This document shows, in pieces, positions 53,386 to 63,516 of a DNA stretch of 64,000 nt (position 1 is its first letter; the number at the start of each line of letters is the position of its first letter). The DNA comes from an uncultured Blastocatellia bacterium (lineage in GTDB: Bacteria > Acidobacteriota > Blastocatellia > Pyrinomonadales > Pyrinomonadaceae), in assembly GCA_946480785.1 (NCBI GenBank), contig CAMLLD010000028.1, forward strand, positions 1 through 64,000, in the 5' to 3' direction. Made by a program: the position numbers and the translations under genes. The notes under the pieces were generated by a model. That model did not search any database, had not been told where the DNA came from, and saw nothing but the letters and a program-made list of their open reading frames with translations.

Positions 53386-53462
53386 AGCCACAGACAGACA
53401 CAGACTCACACCGACTTAAAATCAGTTATTCAGTCCGTGTGAGTCCGTGTTCATCTGTGGCT
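53386..53462. repeat. palindromic CACAGA-GTGTGAGT repeat
   Basis: An imperfect inverted repeat: AGCCACAGACAGACACAGAC-TCACACCGACT pairs with AGTCCGTGTGAGTCCGTGTTCATCTGTGGCT around AAAATCAGTTATTC. It lies between convergent genes, and its right half is part of the parB 3' end. It could act as a bidirectional terminator. A related half copy is at 3536-3568. Confidence 0.7.
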
Positions 53463-54291
53463 CGTCGTCGATTTCGTCAGCGACGGCGCGCAAGATCAAT
53501 GCAACCTCGGCGTCGCTCACTTGTGAGGCGCGAAACTTAACTTCAATAGCAAAGTCTTTGTCCGGTGACGCGTATTTGAACGTGTAAGGCTTCGCATCCG
53601 GAACGACACGCGGTCCCATCTCCTGCCGTCGCGCTTCGCGCGCATCGTCGCGCTTCAAACCTTTCGTCGCGACTTCTTTCGCAAACCGGCGCATCGAGTC
53701 GTCGTCAGGCTGGCGCGTTATCTGCAGCAACATACTCTTCGCACTGATCTCGGCGTTCTTACAAACCTCACGCACGTCGTCCGGAATTCTCGCAATCGCG
53801 AGGGCTTCACTGACCGTCGTGCGACTCTTCCCAACCTTGCGCGCGACGTCGTCGTGCGTGTAACCAAACTTTTCACACAACGCCAGCAGACCATCCGCTT
53901 CTTCCCAAACCGTCAGATCCTTGCGCTGCATGTTTTCGATCAGCGCGATCTCCGCCACCGTGCCTTCGTCCACTTCCATTTCGACGCACGGCACTTCTTT
54001 CAAACCGGCGCGTGTCGCCGAACGCCAGCGTCGCTCACCCGCGATGATCATCCAGCGTCCCGTGAGGCGATTCGGCTTCACGAGCAACGGTTCGAGCACG
54101 CCCTTCTCCGCGATCGAGGCCGTCAGTTCCGTCAGGTCGCCAATCTCGGTGCGCGGCTGTTCCGGGTTCGGATCGATCTTGTCCACCGGAATCATGCGGC
54201 CCACTTGCTGCGGCCGGTGTTGCGACAACTCCTCGACGTAGTGCGCGTCGTGTCGCATTTGCAGCCCTGTCGGCAGTCCTCTTTTAGACAC
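53422..54291 (-). CDS. parB: chromosome partitioning protein ParB
   Basis: A 289-aa ParB/Spo0J protein that loads on parS and spreads on DNA, with CTPase activity. The N-terminal CTP-binding domain (IPVDKIDPNPEQPRTEIGDL, LLVKPNRLTGRWMIIAGERRWRSATRAG) and the parS-binding HTH (GYTHDDVARKVGKSRTTVSEALAIARIP) are clear. The C-terminal part (about 225-289) is diverged. The last residues QMNTDSHGLNN are encoded by the palindromic repeat at 53386-53462, so the original stop was probably a little earlier. Its start overlaps the 3' end of parA by 8 bp. I found no exact parS (TGTTTCACGTGAAACA) in the window. Confidence 0.95.
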   Translation of the reverse strand: MSKRGLPTGLQMRHDAHYVEELSQHRPQQVGRMIPVDKIDPNPEQPRTEIGDLTELTASIAEKGVLEPLLVKPNRLTGRWMIIAGERRWRSATRAGLKEVPCVEMEVDEGTVAEIALIENMQRKDLTVWEEADGLLALCEKFGYTHDDVARKVGKSRTTVSEALAIARIPDDVREVCKNAEISAKSMLLQITRQPDDDSMRRFAKEVATKGLKRDDAREARRQEMGPRVVPDAKPYTFKYASPDKDFAIEVKFRASQVSDAEVALILRAVADEIDDEPQMNTDSHGLNN

Positions 54292-55039
54292 GGTTGATTA
54301 CCTCTTCACAAAGTTTTCCGTACTCGATCGCGCCGGATGAGTTGGGCGCGAAACTGAAGATCGATTCCTTGTAAGCCGGCGATTCTTCCAGCCTGACGCT
54401 CTTGGTGATCACGGTGTCGAACAACTTCGGCCCGAACACGTTGCGGATCTGTTCGTGAACTTCGCGCGCGAGCGTCGTGCGCTTGTCGTGCAGCGTGACG
54501 AGCACGCCGAGGAGCTCGAGATTCGGATTCGGACGCGCTTTGACTTTCTCGATCGTTTCGAGCAGATCGTCGGTGCCTTCGAGCGCGAAGTACGACGACT
54601 GAATCGGAATCAGCACGTGCGTCGCGGCGACCAAAGCGTTGACCGTGATCAGTCCGAGCGTCGGCGGCGTGTCGATCACGATCACGTCGTAGTGTTCTTT
54701 GAAAGGTTCGAGTCGATCCTTGAGACGAAACGGCGCGTCGAAATCGCCGACGAGTTTCGCTTCCAGTTTCGCGAGGTTGATGCGCGCGGGAACAATTGTC
54801 AGGTTTTCGACGGGCGTCGCATACACCGTCTGTTCGATCGGCGCCTCCCCATCCATCATCAATTCGTAGACGGACCGCTCGACTGTCAGCGGATCGAGAA
54901 ACGAGATGGAACTATTGGCCTGGGGATCGAGGTCGAGAAGAAGGACACGTTTTCCCTTGCGGGCAAAGGCGGCGGCGAGATTAATCGCGGTAGTGGTCTT
55001 CCCTACCCCGCCTTTTTGGTTGGCGATGGCGATTACCAT
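54284..55039 (-). CDS. parA: chromosome partitioning ATPase ParA
   Basis: A 251-aa ParA/Soj ATPase; ATG 55039 gives the usual start MVIAIANQKGGVGKTT with the deviant Walker A, and GTG 55048 is an alternative. LLLDLDPQANSSIS (Walker A') and DVIVIDTPPTLGLITVNAL follow, then the C-terminal region with RTTLAREVHEQIRNVFG and ESPAYKESIFSFAPNSSGA. It works with ParB to segregate the origin region. The parA-parB order is that of chromosomal partition operons, which are often but not always near the origin. Confidence 0.95.
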   Translation of the reverse strand: MVIAIANQKGGVGKTTTAINLAAAFARKGKRVLLLDLDPQANSSISFLDPLTVERSVYELMMDGEAPIEQTVYATPVENLTIVPARINLAKLEAKLVGDFDAPFRLKDRLEPFKEHYDVIVIDTPPTLGLITVNALVAATHVLIPIQSSYFALEGTDDLLETIEKVKARPNPNLELLGVLVTLHDKRTTLAREVHEQIRNVFGPKLFDTVITKSVRLEESPAYKESIFSFAPNSSGAIEYGKLCEEVINRV

Positions 55040-55097
55040 TCGCTGCACAGTGGCAATCTAGCGCTCCGGTGGTTCATTACGCAGGCAGTTGCTGTCA

Positions 55098-55589
55098 CTA
55101 CATCGGGAGGTCGCCGGCCTCGCCGATGACGTCTGGCCATTCCTCTTCGCTCGCTGCGATTTCGCTTTCTTCCGGTTCTTCCGCCGGCAACGTGTTGCGC
55201 GACGCTTTGATCACTTCCATGTCGACGTAAATCGGACAATCGGCGCGTAACGCGAGTGCAATCGCATCCGACGGTCGCGAGTCTAGCACCATGCGGTCGC
55301 CGTCGCTGTTACGCATTTCGATGACCGCGAAAAAAGTGTTGTCGCGCAGGCTCGTCACCACCACACGCTCAACACGCACGCCCAACTCGACGATCAGATT
55401 GCGCAACAAGTCATGCGTCATCGGCCGCGGCGGCGCGATCTTTTCAATCTCCAAAGCGATCGCATTTGCCTCGTAGGCGCCGACCCAAATCGGGAGCATC
55501 GTATCACTCTGAACGTCTTTCAGAATGATAATCGGAGTTCCGCTATTCGGATCCATCATTAGTGCTCGGATCTTTACCTCGATTTCCAT
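55098..55589 (-). CDS. bifunctional nuclease family protein (DUF151)
   Basis: A 163-aa protein that starts with MEIEVKIRALMMDPNSGTPIIILKDVQSDTMLPIWVGAYEANAIALEIE and has RPMTHDLLRNLIVELGVRVERVVVTSLRDNTFFAVIEM and DSRPSDAIALALRADCPIYVDMEVI, the complete pattern of the DUF151/bifunctional nuclease family. Members are reported as DNase/RNase proteins in plants and as conserved bacterial proteins of uncertain role. The C-terminal acidic tail (EPEESEIAASEEEWPD) is typical. It lies between parA and miaB on the same strand. Confidence 0.92.
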   Translation of the reverse strand: MEIEVKIRALMMDPNSGTPIIILKDVQSDTMLPIWVGAYEANAIALEIEKIAPPRPMTHDLLRNLIVELGVRVERVVVTSLRDNTFFAVIEMRNSDGDRMVLDSRPSDAIALALRADCPIYVDMEVIKASRNTLPAEEPEESEIAASEEEWPDVIGEAGDLPM

Positions 55590-55622
55590 AAAGCCGTACC
55601 CCTTACCCTACCGCAGAACGAT

Positions 55623-56969
55623 TCACACCGACCGATTTACCAACAGCCCGTAGAGACTGTTTGTCTTAGCGGCAGTCACCGTAATGTCGACAATTTCGCC
55701 TTCGAGACCGCGATCGCCCGCAAAGTTTACGACCTTATTGCACGTTGAGTGCCCCGAAAGATCGGTTTCGGATCTGGTGCTCTGTTTCTCAACCAGCACC
55801 GGCAAAGTGCGGCCGACATACGATTGATAGATGCGCTCCTGGATCTTACGCTGCGCCGCTTCGAGCTCCATGAAGCGCGTCTTCTTTACCTCGTCGGAGA
55901 CGTCGTCAGTGAAGTTCGCGGCGGGCGTGCCGGAGCGCTTCGAATACTTAAAGATGTAAAGGCTGTCGTATTCGCACTGCTGAACGAGATCGAGTGTCTG
56001 GCGAAAGTCCTCGTCGGTTTCACCGGGAAAGCCGACGATTATGTCGCTCGTCAAGGCGAGACGACGGCGCGAACTCTTGATGCGTTCGATACGCTGCCAG
56101 TAATCATTGCGCGTGTGGCCGCGGCGCATCAGTTTCAGAATACGATCGCTGCCGGACTGCACCGGCAGATGAATCCAGTCGCAAAGGTTTTCGTTCTCTT
56201 CAATGGCGGTGACGATGTCGGGATGAAAGTCGCGTGGAAACGAGGTCGTGAACTTGATGCGCGGCATTCCGGTCGCGGCGACTGCCCGAAGCAAACGGCA
56301 AAACGGCGTGGCTCCGGGGAATCCTTCCAGACCGTCTTCGACGCGGGGCCGGTAACTGTTTACGTTCTGGCCGATCAGATGAATCTCTTTGTAACCGAGC
56401 GCCTGAAGGTTTTTCACTTCGGCCACGATCTCGCTCGCCGGCCGGCTGCGCTCACGGCCACGCGAGTAAGGCACGATGCAGAACGAACAAAACTTGTTGC
56501 AGCCTTCGATGATCGGAATGAACGCAACGTGCGGCGAATGTCGTTCGGCTGGTGAAACGTCCCACGCGTCAGTCTCGCCACGTTCATCAAGATCCAGAAC
56601 TTTGCGTTCCCCGTTCTGCGCGCGCTCGATCAACGAGGAGAGGCGATCAGTCGCGCGCGTGCCGATCACCATGTCGACTGACGGCGCATTGTTGAAGATC
56701 GCCGCGCCCTCGAGTTGCGCCACGCAGCCCATCACACCAACGATCACGTCGCGTTTGCCCGGACGCGCGGCACGCACTTCACCGATGCGCGTGTAAACCT
56801 TGCGTTCCGCCTTCTCACGCACCGAGCAAGTGTTGAGCAACACCACGTCCGCGTCGTCCGCCGAGTCGCACAGATCGTAGCCGGAATTGCGCAAACCCGT
56901 GGCAGCGCGTTCCGTGTCGGCGACATTCATTTGGCAGCCAAACGTCTCGATGTAAACTCGTGGCTTCAT
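55623..56969 (-). CDS. miaB: tRNA-2-methylthio-N6-dimethylallyladenosine synthase MiaB
   Basis: A radical SAM methylthiotransferase that makes ms2i6A37 in tRNA. ATG 56969 (MKPRVYIETFGCQMNVADTE) matches the family N-terminus; the open frame to 57119 is not used. The UPF0004 domain with the auxiliary cluster cysteines (GCQMN, NTCSVREKAE, GVMGCVAQ) spans about 5-120. The radical SAM core has GCNKFCSFCIVPYSRGRERSR near residue 155, and a TRAM domain ends the protein (TLPVLVEKQS ... GDRGLEGEIVDITVT). The length of 448 aa is normal. Confidence 0.96.
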   Translation of the reverse strand: MKPRVYIETFGCQMNVADTERAATGLRNSGYDLCDSADDADVVLLNTCSVREKAERKVYTRIGEVRAARPGKRDVIVGVMGCVAQLEGAAIFNNAPSVDMVIGTRATDRLSSLIERAQNGERKVLDLDERGETDAWDVSPAERHSPHVAFIPIIEGCNKFCSFCIVPYSRGRERSRPASEIVAEVKNLQALGYKEIHLIGQNVNSYRPRVEDGLEGFPGATPFCRLLRAVAATGMPRIKFTTSFPRDFHPDIVTAIEENENLCDWIHLPVQSGSDRILKLMRRGHTRNDYWQRIERIKSSRRRLALTSDIIVGFPGETDEDFRQTLDLVQQCEYDSLYIFKYSKRSGTPAANFTDDVSDEVKKTRFMELEAAQRKIQERIYQSYVGRTLPVLVEKQSTRSETDLSGHSTCNKVVNFAGDRGLEGEIVDITVTAAKTNSLYGLLVNRSV

Positions 56970-57105
56970 CCGTTTTAATGGCCGACAGTCTACCAGAATC
57001 ACATTCGGAGATAAATCACGATCAAAAATGGGACTTGCTTGATTCTTCGGTGCCGCGCGGGTAGTATCGCGAATGTTCGTTATCCCAGAAAAAGAAAGGC
57101 TCCTC

Positions 57106-57537
57106 ATGTCCTTTAACAAAATAACTATCGTGGGAAATCTCGGTCGCGATCCCGAGTTGCGCTACACGGCTCAAGGTACTCCGGTTTGTACCTTCAGCGT
57201 GGCCACGAATGAGAGGCGCAAAGATCGAAACGGCGAAATGCAGGACCACACGACGTGGTTTCGCATCACGTTGTGGAACCGCCAGGCGGAGACTGCCTCA
57301 CAGTATCTGCAAAAGGGACGTCAGGTTTATATCGAAGGACGTTTGCGCGTGGAAGAGTACGTCGATCGCGACGGCAAGCCGCGCCATTCGCTCGAAGTGC
57401 ACGCGACGGACATGCAGTTCATCGGCTCCCGCGGTGGTGACGACATGCCGGTTGAGCGCGCCGCGTCCGCAGGCGCGTCACACAGTGGTCCAGCGGCGGA
57501 TCAGCCGGATTTAGGTGACGATGACATTCCGTTTTGA
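57106..57537 (+). CDS. ssb: single-stranded DNA-binding protein
   Basis: A 143-aa SSB; ATG 57106 ([20 protein letters not shown]) is preferred over ATG 57073, with AAAGG upstream. An OB-fold spans about 1-110 ([64 protein letters not shown]), then a short flexible linker and the acidic tip DLGDDDIPF that recruits repair and replication partners. It is divergent from miaB across 136 bp, and its last 37 bases overlap the convergent accA gene. Confidence 0.95.
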   Translation: MSFNKITIVGNLGRDPELRYTAQGTPVCTFSVATNERRKDRNGEMQDHTTWFRITLWNRQAETASQYLQKGRQVYIEGRLRVEEYVDRDGKPRHSLEVHATDMQFIGSRGGDDMPVERAASAGASHSGPAADQPDLGDDDIPF

Positions 57538-58394
57538 TCCGTGTTTCCCCAGCGACCAAAACGGCGCAACTTCGCATAACGACGACTGAGTCGATCTTCC
57601 TGCGAACAACTGACTGCTTCAGCTAAACGCTCGCTCAACGCGGAGTCGAGAAAGCGAGCGGTCTGATCGTAGTCGTTGTGTGCGCCGCCGTCTGGTTCGG
57701 TGATGATCTTGTCGACGATGCCTTCCTCGAAGAGATGTTGCGCAGTAAGTCGCAACCCTTCAGCCGCGCGATCTGCTTTTGAAGAATCTTTCCATAGAAT
57801 CGCCGCACAGCCTTCGGGGCTGATCACTGAATAAACGGAGTTCTCGAGCATCAGCACTTGATCGCCGACGCCGATCGCGAGCGCGCCGCCCGAACCACCT
57901 TCACCAATCACAGTCACGATGATCGGCACCTTAATCTTCGCCATCTCGCGCAGGTTGTAAGCGATCGCCTCGGCCTGGCCGCGCTCTTCGGCATCAATGC
58001 CGGGATACGCGCCGGGTGTGTCGATGAAAGTAAAAATCGGCCGGCCAAACTTCTCGCCCAGCTTCATCACGCGCAGCGCTTTGCGATAACCCTCGGGCTT
58101 GGGCATGCCGAAGTTGCGATAGCTGCGCTGCTTCGTGTCGCGTCCCTTCTGATGGCCGACGACTGCGACCGGCAAACCGTGAAAGCGCGCGAAGCCCGCG
58201 ACGATTGCGGGATCCTCGGCGAAACGCTTGTCACCGTGAAGCTCGACGAAGTCTTCAAACAGCCGCTCGATCAAGTCGAGCGTGTAGGGCCGGTTCGCGT
58301 GACGCGCAAGCTGCACACGCTCGAAAGCAGTTCGTTCGCCGTCTCGCGATGGTTCCGGTTCTGGCTGTGCTTTTCCGTCTTTGTCTTTTGCCAT
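57501..58394 (-). CDS. accA: acetyl-CoA carboxylase carboxyltransferase subunit alpha
   Basis: With AccD it transfers the carboxyl group from biotin to acetyl-CoA in the first step of fatty acid synthesis. The 297-aa product has [35 protein letters not shown] at the N-terminus and the crotonase-fold core [55 protein letters not shown] and [20 protein letters not shown]. The N-terminal extension ([17 protein letters not shown]) and a Ser/Pro-rich tail are non-conserved; the tail overlaps the 3' end of ssb by 37 bp. It is 21 bp from dnaE on the same strand. Confidence 0.95.
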   Translation of the reverse strand: MAKDKDGKAQPEPEPSRDGERTAFERVQLARHANRPYTLDLIERLFEDFVELHGDKRFAEDPAIVAGFARFHGLPVAVVGHQKGRDTKQRSYRNFGMPKPEGYRKALRVMKLGEKFGRPIFTFIDTPGAYPGIDAEERGQAEAIAYNLREMAKIKVPIIVTVIGEGGSGGALAIGVGDQVLMLENSVYSVISPEGCAAILWKDSSKADRAAEGLRLTAQHLFEEGIVDKIITEPDGGAHNDYDQTARFLDSALSERLAEAVSCSQEDRLSRRYAKLRRFGRWGNTDQNGMSSSPKSG

Positions 58395-58415
58395 GTTTTA
58401 AATTGCCGGGTGTTA

Positions 58416-61400
58416 TCAGACGCGTGAGCCGTTACCGTTCGAAGTCGTCTCTACACTGACACGGCAGCCCAGTTTCTTCAAAGCTTCCTCGAGCTCGTTG
58501 CAGCGCTTCACGCGCAAGGCGTTGTTGGCTTTCACTCGCACCACCGCGCCGTTGTCCGTCACGGTTTCAAGCGTCACGTCGCAGTCGCCGGGATGCGCGT
58601 TAAGCACGTCGAGAATCGAATCGCAGACCGTCAGGAAATCCTCTGCCTGTGGCGCCCGCAACACCAGAAACTCACTGATGTTCGCCGCCGCGTCGATGCT
58701 CTTCACCTGGTCCACGATGATCGACGGCGGATTGTCTTCACTCAACTCGAGCCGGCCGATGATCACCACGGGCAGATCGTTTTCCAAGAGCGCCGAGTAC
58801 TTGCGATAGACTTCCGGCCACAGCACGCACTTCGTTCCGCCCGCCTCGTCCTCCAATCGCAGCAGCGCAAACTTATCACCCTTCTTCGTCGTGCGCGTTT
58901 GCACGTCGGAAATGATTCCGCCGCACGTCACGCGGCTGCCGGTGTTCAGATTCGGGAGTTCCGACGAGGTCACGGCTTTCGCATTCTGGAGCACTTCGAG
59001 ATAGCGCTCGAGCGGATGGCCCGAGATATAAAAACCGAGCGCGGCCTTTTCTGCGGCAAGCATTTCGGCAGCCGTCCAGCCTTTGATCGTAGGCGAGATC
59101 TCGTTGGCGAAGTCTATCTCTTCCGGCATCGCGCCGAAGAGTCCGCTCTGACCGATCAACCGCTCACGCTTGGAGCGTTGCGCCCGCGAGAGCGCCGCGT
59201 CGATGCAACTGAACAACGCTCCCCGCCATTCGTGAACCGCACGGCCGTCCTTTAGCGAGTCGAACGCCCCGGCGCTCACGAGACTTTCAAACACACGCTT
59301 ATTCAAAGTCGACGACTCAACCCGCTCGGCGAAGTCAAAGAACGAACGGAACGGCCCGCTCTCCCGCGCCTCAGAGATTGCTTTAACAGTAGAGTGGCCG
59401 AGGCCCTTAATCGCCGTAAGCCCGTAGCGGATGGCGCCGCTTAACGGAGTGAAGCCCGAGTTGCTTTCGTTGACGTCAGGCGGCAGTAAAGCAATCTTCT
59501 GCGCCCGCAGTTCCTTCGAGTACTTAAACACTTTAGCGGCGTCCTGCGCTTCGTTCGAAAGCACCGCCGCGTAGAAATGCTCCGGATAATGGGCCTTCAA
59601 ATAAGCCGTCTGAAACGCGAGGTACGCGTAGGCCACGCTGTGACTGCGGTTGAAACCGTAGTCGGAAAACTGGGCCATCAACGAGAAGATCTTTTCGGCC
59701 TTTTCCTGCTTGATGCCGCGCTCGACCGCGCCGTTGATGAACTTCTCCTCGTGCACCGCCATCTCTTCGCGCTTCTTCTTGCCCATCGCGCGACGCATCA
59801 GGTCGGCTTCGCTAAGTGTATAACCCGCAAGCTTCTGCGCGAGCTGCATGATCTGCTCTTGGTAGACGATGATGCCGTAGGTGTTGCTGAGAATGTCCTT
59901 CATCTCCGGCACGAGATAACGCACGGCTTTCTTGCCGTGATGCCGGAGGATGAACTCGTCAACCATGCCGCCGTCGAGTGGACCAGGGCGATAGAGGGCA
60001 TTCAACGCCGCCAGATCTTCGAGTCCTTTCGGTTTCAGCTTGCGGCAGATCTCCTGCATGCCCGACGACTCAAACTGGAAGACCGCCTCCGTCCTTCCAT
60101 CAGCGAATACTGCAAGTGCTTTATCGTCGTTAAGCGCGACGTCGGACCACTTAATCTCCGTTCCATGCAACTGTTTAATGCTAGTTAAGCAGTCATTTAT
60201 AACGGTTAAGGCGGTAAGCGCTAAAAAATCCATCTTAAGCATGCCGGTCTTTTCCAAGTCCGACATGACGTATTGGGTCGTAAGCTCTTCCTTACCCGAG
60301 ACGGCGATCGGGATCAGTTCCTGAAGCGGCAACGGAGAGATGACCACGCCCGCCGCGTGGACCGATGAGTGGCGTGCGCAGCCTTCGAGGCGTCGCGCGA
60401 TCTCAAGTATCTCCTTAACCTGTGGGTTGGTCTCCATCTCCTTGCGGAGCTCAGGTACTTGTTCAAGTGCCTGACTGATGCTGACGTTGCGGCCGCGGAC
60501 CGGCGGCGGGATCAGTTTGGCGATCCGTTCGACCTCGGCGTACGGCACTTCGAGCGCGCGGCCGACGTCCTTGATGGCGGCCTTCGAGGCAAGAGTTCCA
60601 AAGGTGATGATCTGGCAGACTGAGTCGCGGCCATAAAGGTCGGCGACGTGGTTAATGACGTCCCCGCGGCCACGGACGCAGAAGTCGATATCGATATCAG
60701 GCAGCGAGACGCGGCCGGGGTTCAGGAAACGCTCGAAGAGCAGTTCGTACTGCAGCGGATCGACGTCGGTGATCTCGAGGCAGTAGGCGACCAGCGATCC
60801 GGCCGCAGAGCCGCGACCCGGCCCGACCGGAATCGAATGGTCTTTCGCGTAGCGGACGAAGTCCCAAACGATGAGGAAGTAACCGGGGAACCCCATCTGC
60901 TTGATCATCTGGATCTCGCTCGACAGGCGAGTCTGATAATCACTGAGCGGCTTGCTCAACTCGCCGCGAGCAATGAGCGGATCCCAAACCTGCTGCCGCC
61001 GTCTTTCGAAACCCTGGCGCACGACCTTCTCGAAGTAGTCGTCGACCGAGAGTCCCTGCTCCGATTCGGGAATCGGATAGTTCGGCAGGTAGTTGACGTC
61101 CGTCGGCAGCTTCATCTCGCAGCGCTCGGCGATCTCCACCGTGCGGTTCAACACTTCGGGCAGTTCCTCACCGAAGATGCGCCACATCTCTTCCGGTGAA
61201 CGGACGTAAAAGTACGGGCTGTTATAACGCAGCCGATTCGTGTCGTTGACCGTCTTGCCCGAACCGATGCAGAGCAGAACGTCGTGAGCGCGCGAGTCGT
61301 CGGGCATCAGGTAGTGCGCATCGTTCGTCGCCACCAAAGGCACGCCGGTCCGCTTCGAGAGCTCGACGAGAGATTTACGAATCCGCTTTTGCGGTTCGAG

Positions 61401-61949
61401 ACCGTGCTCCTGGATTTCGAGGAAGTAGTTCCCTTTTCCGAGTATCTCTTCGAAGTCGATCGCCGCCTTCGCTGCTTCGTCACACTTGTCCTGCGCGAGC
61501 ATTGCCGAAGGCACGCCCGACATGCAGGCTGACAAACCGATCAGTCCCTTACTGTGTTCGGCGAGCAGTTCTTTGTCGATGCGCGGCTTGTAGTAGAAGC
61601 CTTCGGTGTAGGCTTTCGACGTGAGACGCACGAGGTTCTGATAACCCTCGTAATTCTGCGCCAGCAGGATCAAATGGAAGTTTGCCTTTTCGCCGGGCGC
61701 GCTCGCGGCTTTCTCTTTGCGATTGCCGCGCGTGATGTAAGTCTCACAACCGATGATGGGCTTCACGCCGTTATGCTTCATCGCGTTGTAAAAAGAGATC
61801 GCCCCGAACATGTTGCCGTGATCGGTCATGGCACACGCCGGCATTCCCAATTCCGCAACCCGCTTTGAAAGCGGCTTGATCTGAATCGCGCCGTCAAGAA
61901 GACTGTAGTCAGTATGAAGGTGTAGATGTACGAATTGACGATCCGGCAT
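58416..61949 (-). CDS. dnaE: DNA polymerase III subunit alpha
   Basis: Replicative polymerase of 1177 residues (normal length for DnaE1). The PHP domain begins VHLHLHTDYSLLDGAIQIKPL, and the polymerase core contains the fingerprint PVGPGRGSAAGSLVAYCLEITDVDP and the catalytic acidic motif SLPDIDIDFCVRGRGDVI, then YQEQIMQLAQKLAGYTLSEADLMRRAMGKKK and FSDYGFNRSHSVAYA. A helix-hairpin-helix region and an OB domain (VTCGGIISDVQTRTTKKGDKFALLRLEDE) lie near the C-terminus. ATG 61949 (MPDRQFVHLHLH) is chosen; ATG 61961 also lies within guaA. Overlap or contact with guaA indicates co-transcription. Confidence 0.96.
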   Translation of the reverse strand: MPDRQFVHLHLHTDYSLLDGAIQIKPLSKRVAELGMPACAMTDHGNMFGAISFYNAMKHNGVKPIIGCETYITRGNRKEKAASAPGEKANFHLILLAQNYEGYQNLVRLTSKAYTEGFYYKPRIDKELLAEHSKGLIGLSACMSGVPSAMLAQDKCDEAAKAAIDFEEILGKGNYFLEIQEHGLEPQKRIRKSLVELSKRTGVPLVATNDAHYLMPDDSRAHDVLLCIGSGKTVNDTNRLRYNSPYFYVRSPEEMWRIFGEELPEVLNRTVEIAERCEMKLPTDVNYLPNYPIPESEQGLSVDDYFEKVVRQGFERRRQQVWDPLIARGELSKPLSDYQTRLSSEIQMIKQMGFPGYFLIVWDFVRYAKDHSIPVGPGRGSAAGSLVAYCLEITDVDPLQYELLFERFLNPGRVSLPDIDIDFCVRGRGDVINHVADLYGRDSVCQIITFGTLASKAAIKDVGRALEVPYAEVERIAKLIPPPVRGRNVSISQALEQVPELRKEMETNPQVKEILEIARRLEGCARHSSVHAAGVVISPLPLQELIPIAVSGKEELTTQYVMSDLEKTGMLKMDFLALTALTVINDCLTSIKQLHGTEIKWSDVALNDDKALAVFADGRTEAVFQFESSGMQEICRKLKPKGLEDLAALNALYRPGPLDGGMVDEFILRHHGKKAVRYLVPEMKDILSNTYGIIVYQEQIMQLAQKLAGYTLSEADLMRRAMGKKKREEMAVHEEKFINGAVERGIKQEKAEKIFSLMAQFSDYGFNRSHSVAYAYLAFQTAYLKAHYPEHFYAAVLSNEAQDAAKVFKYSKELRAQKIALLPPDVNESNSGFTPLSGAIRYGLTAIKGLGHSTVKAISEARESGPFRSFFDFAERVESSTLNKRVFESLVSAGAFDSLKDGRAVHEWRGALFSCIDAALSRAQRSKRERLIGQSGLFGAMPEEIDFANEISPTIKGWTAAEMLAAEKAALGFYISGHPLERYLEVLQNAKAVTSSELPNLNTGSRVTCGGIISDVQTRTTKKGDKFALLRLEDEAGGTKCVLWPEVYRKYSALLENDLPVVIIGRLELSEDNPPSIIVDQVKSIDAAANISEFLVLRAPQAEDFLTVCDSILDVLNAHPGDCDVTLETVTDNGAVVRVKANNALRVKRCNELEEALKKLGCRVSVETTSNGNGSRV

Positions 61950-61951
61950 CC

Positions 61952-63508
61952 TTATTCCCATTCGATCGTTGATGGTGGTTTTGAACTGATATCGTAAACA
62001 ACTCGGTTAACGCCCCTGATTTCTGAAACGATGCGGGCGGAGACGCGCCCGAGCAGATCGTGTGGCAGACGCGCCCAATCGGCCGTCATCCCATCCACGC
62101 TCGTCACCGCCCGAATCGCAACCACTCGCTCATATGTGCGCTCGTCGCCCATGACGCCGACAGTCGAGACCGGCAACAGCACGGGAAACGCTTGCCACAC
62201 CGAGTGGTACAACTCCGCCAGGCGCAACTCTTCGTCGAGAATCCGATCCGCAGCCTGGACCAGACGGATCTTCTCGTCCGTAACTTCGCCGATGATGCGC
62301 ACCGCGAGTCCCGGACCAGGAAACGGATGACGCCCGAGTATCTCTTCCGGTACGCCGAGCTCTCTGCCGATCAGCCGCACTTCGTCTTTGAACAACTCGC
62401 GCAGCGGCTCGATCAGCTTGAGTTTCATCTTCTCCGGGAGGCCGCCCACGTTGTGATGACTCTTGATCACCGCCGATGGGCCACGCACCGAGACCGACTC
62501 GATTACGTCCGGATAAAGAGTTCCCTGCACCAAATATCCGACGTCGCCCAGGCGCCGTGCCTCTGATTCAAAGACGTCAATAAAAACTTTCCCGATCTGT
62601 TTGCGCTTCTGCTCGGGATCGGTGACGCCACGCAGCGCTTCGAGAAACAGATGTCCCGCACGAACACCCGCGATGTTGAGCTTCATACTCTGCTGCAACA
62701 ACGCAAGCGTCGATTCAAACTCACCTTCGCGCAGCAATCCGTTGTCAACAAAAATACACGTCTGTCGATCGCCGACCGCGCGATGGACCAACGCCGCCGC
62801 CACAGTCGAATCAACGCCGCCCGACAAACCCGAAACAGCGCGCCCGTTTTCACCCAACTGCTCGCGAATGCGCGCGACCTGTTCTTCAATCACCGCTTCC
62901 GGCGACCAATCACCCCGACAACCACAAACCGAAAACAAAAAATTCCGCAGCACGTGCGCGCCGAGCGGCGTGTGAGCCACTTCCGGATGAAACTGCACGC
63001 CGTAGATCCCGCGCGACTCATCCTCCATCGCATTCAACGCCTCATCCGTCAACGCCGTTACGTGAAAACCCGGCGGCACTTCCGTAACGTGATCGCCGTG
63101 GCTCATCCAGACGTCCATCTCTTTCGGCAATCCGCTAAACAGACGGCTCGTCACGTCGAGCACTTTCAAACGCGCGTACCCAAACTCGCGGCTCGGCGAT
63201 GCTTCCACCGCCCCGCCAAGCTCCCGCGCAAACACCTGAAAGCCATAACAAATCCCCAGCGTCGGGCAGTCAACCGCTTCCAGCAATTCAGACCGCGGCT
63301 TCGGCGCGCTCTCGTCGTAAACGGACGACGGGCCGCCGGAAAAGATCAATCCTTTCGGCGCGCGCGCACGTATTGTCTCGGCTGGAGTGTTGAACGGCAG
63401 AATCTCACAGTAAACGCCCGCTTCTCTGACGCGCCGGGCGATCAGTTGTGTGTACTGCGATCCGAAGTCAAGTATGATTACGGTTTCATGCTGTCGGACT
63501 TGGTTCAT
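61952..63508 (-). CDS. guaA: GMP synthase (glutamine-hydrolysing)
   Basis: Converts XMP to GMP with ATP and glutamine. The 518-aa enzyme has an N-terminal class I glutamine amidotransferase (about 8-200; [40 protein letters not shown] with the catalytic Cys, [11 protein letters not shown]), an ATP pyrophosphatase domain with the PP-loop [13 protein letters not shown] near residue 230, and the C-terminal dimerisation domain ([36 protein letters not shown]). Its stop lies next to the dnaE start. Confidence 0.97.
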   Translation of the reverse strand: MNQVRQHETVIILDFGSQYTQLIARRVREAGVYCEILPFNTPAETIRARAPKGLIFSGGPSSVYDESAPKPRSELLEAVDCPTLGICYGFQVFARELGGAVEASPSREFGYARLKVLDVTSRLFSGLPKEMDVWMSHGDHVTEVPPGFHVTALTDEALNAMEDESRGIYGVQFHPEVAHTPLGAHVLRNFLFSVCGCRGDWSPEAVIEEQVARIREQLGENGRAVSGLSGGVDSTVAAALVHRAVGDRQTCIFVDNGLLREGEFESTLALLQQSMKLNIAGVRAGHLFLEALRGVTDPEQKRKQIGKVFIDVFESEARRLGDVGYLVQGTLYPDVIESVSVRGPSAVIKSHHNVGGLPEKMKLKLIEPLRELFKDEVRLIGRELGVPEEILGRHPFPGPGLAVRIIGEVTDEKIRLVQAADRILDEELRLAELYHSVWQAFPVLLPVSTVGVMGDERTYERVVAIRAVTSVDGMTADWARLPHDLLGRVSARIVSEIRGVNRVVYDISSKPPSTIEWE

Positions 63509-63516
63509 TGATCGAT

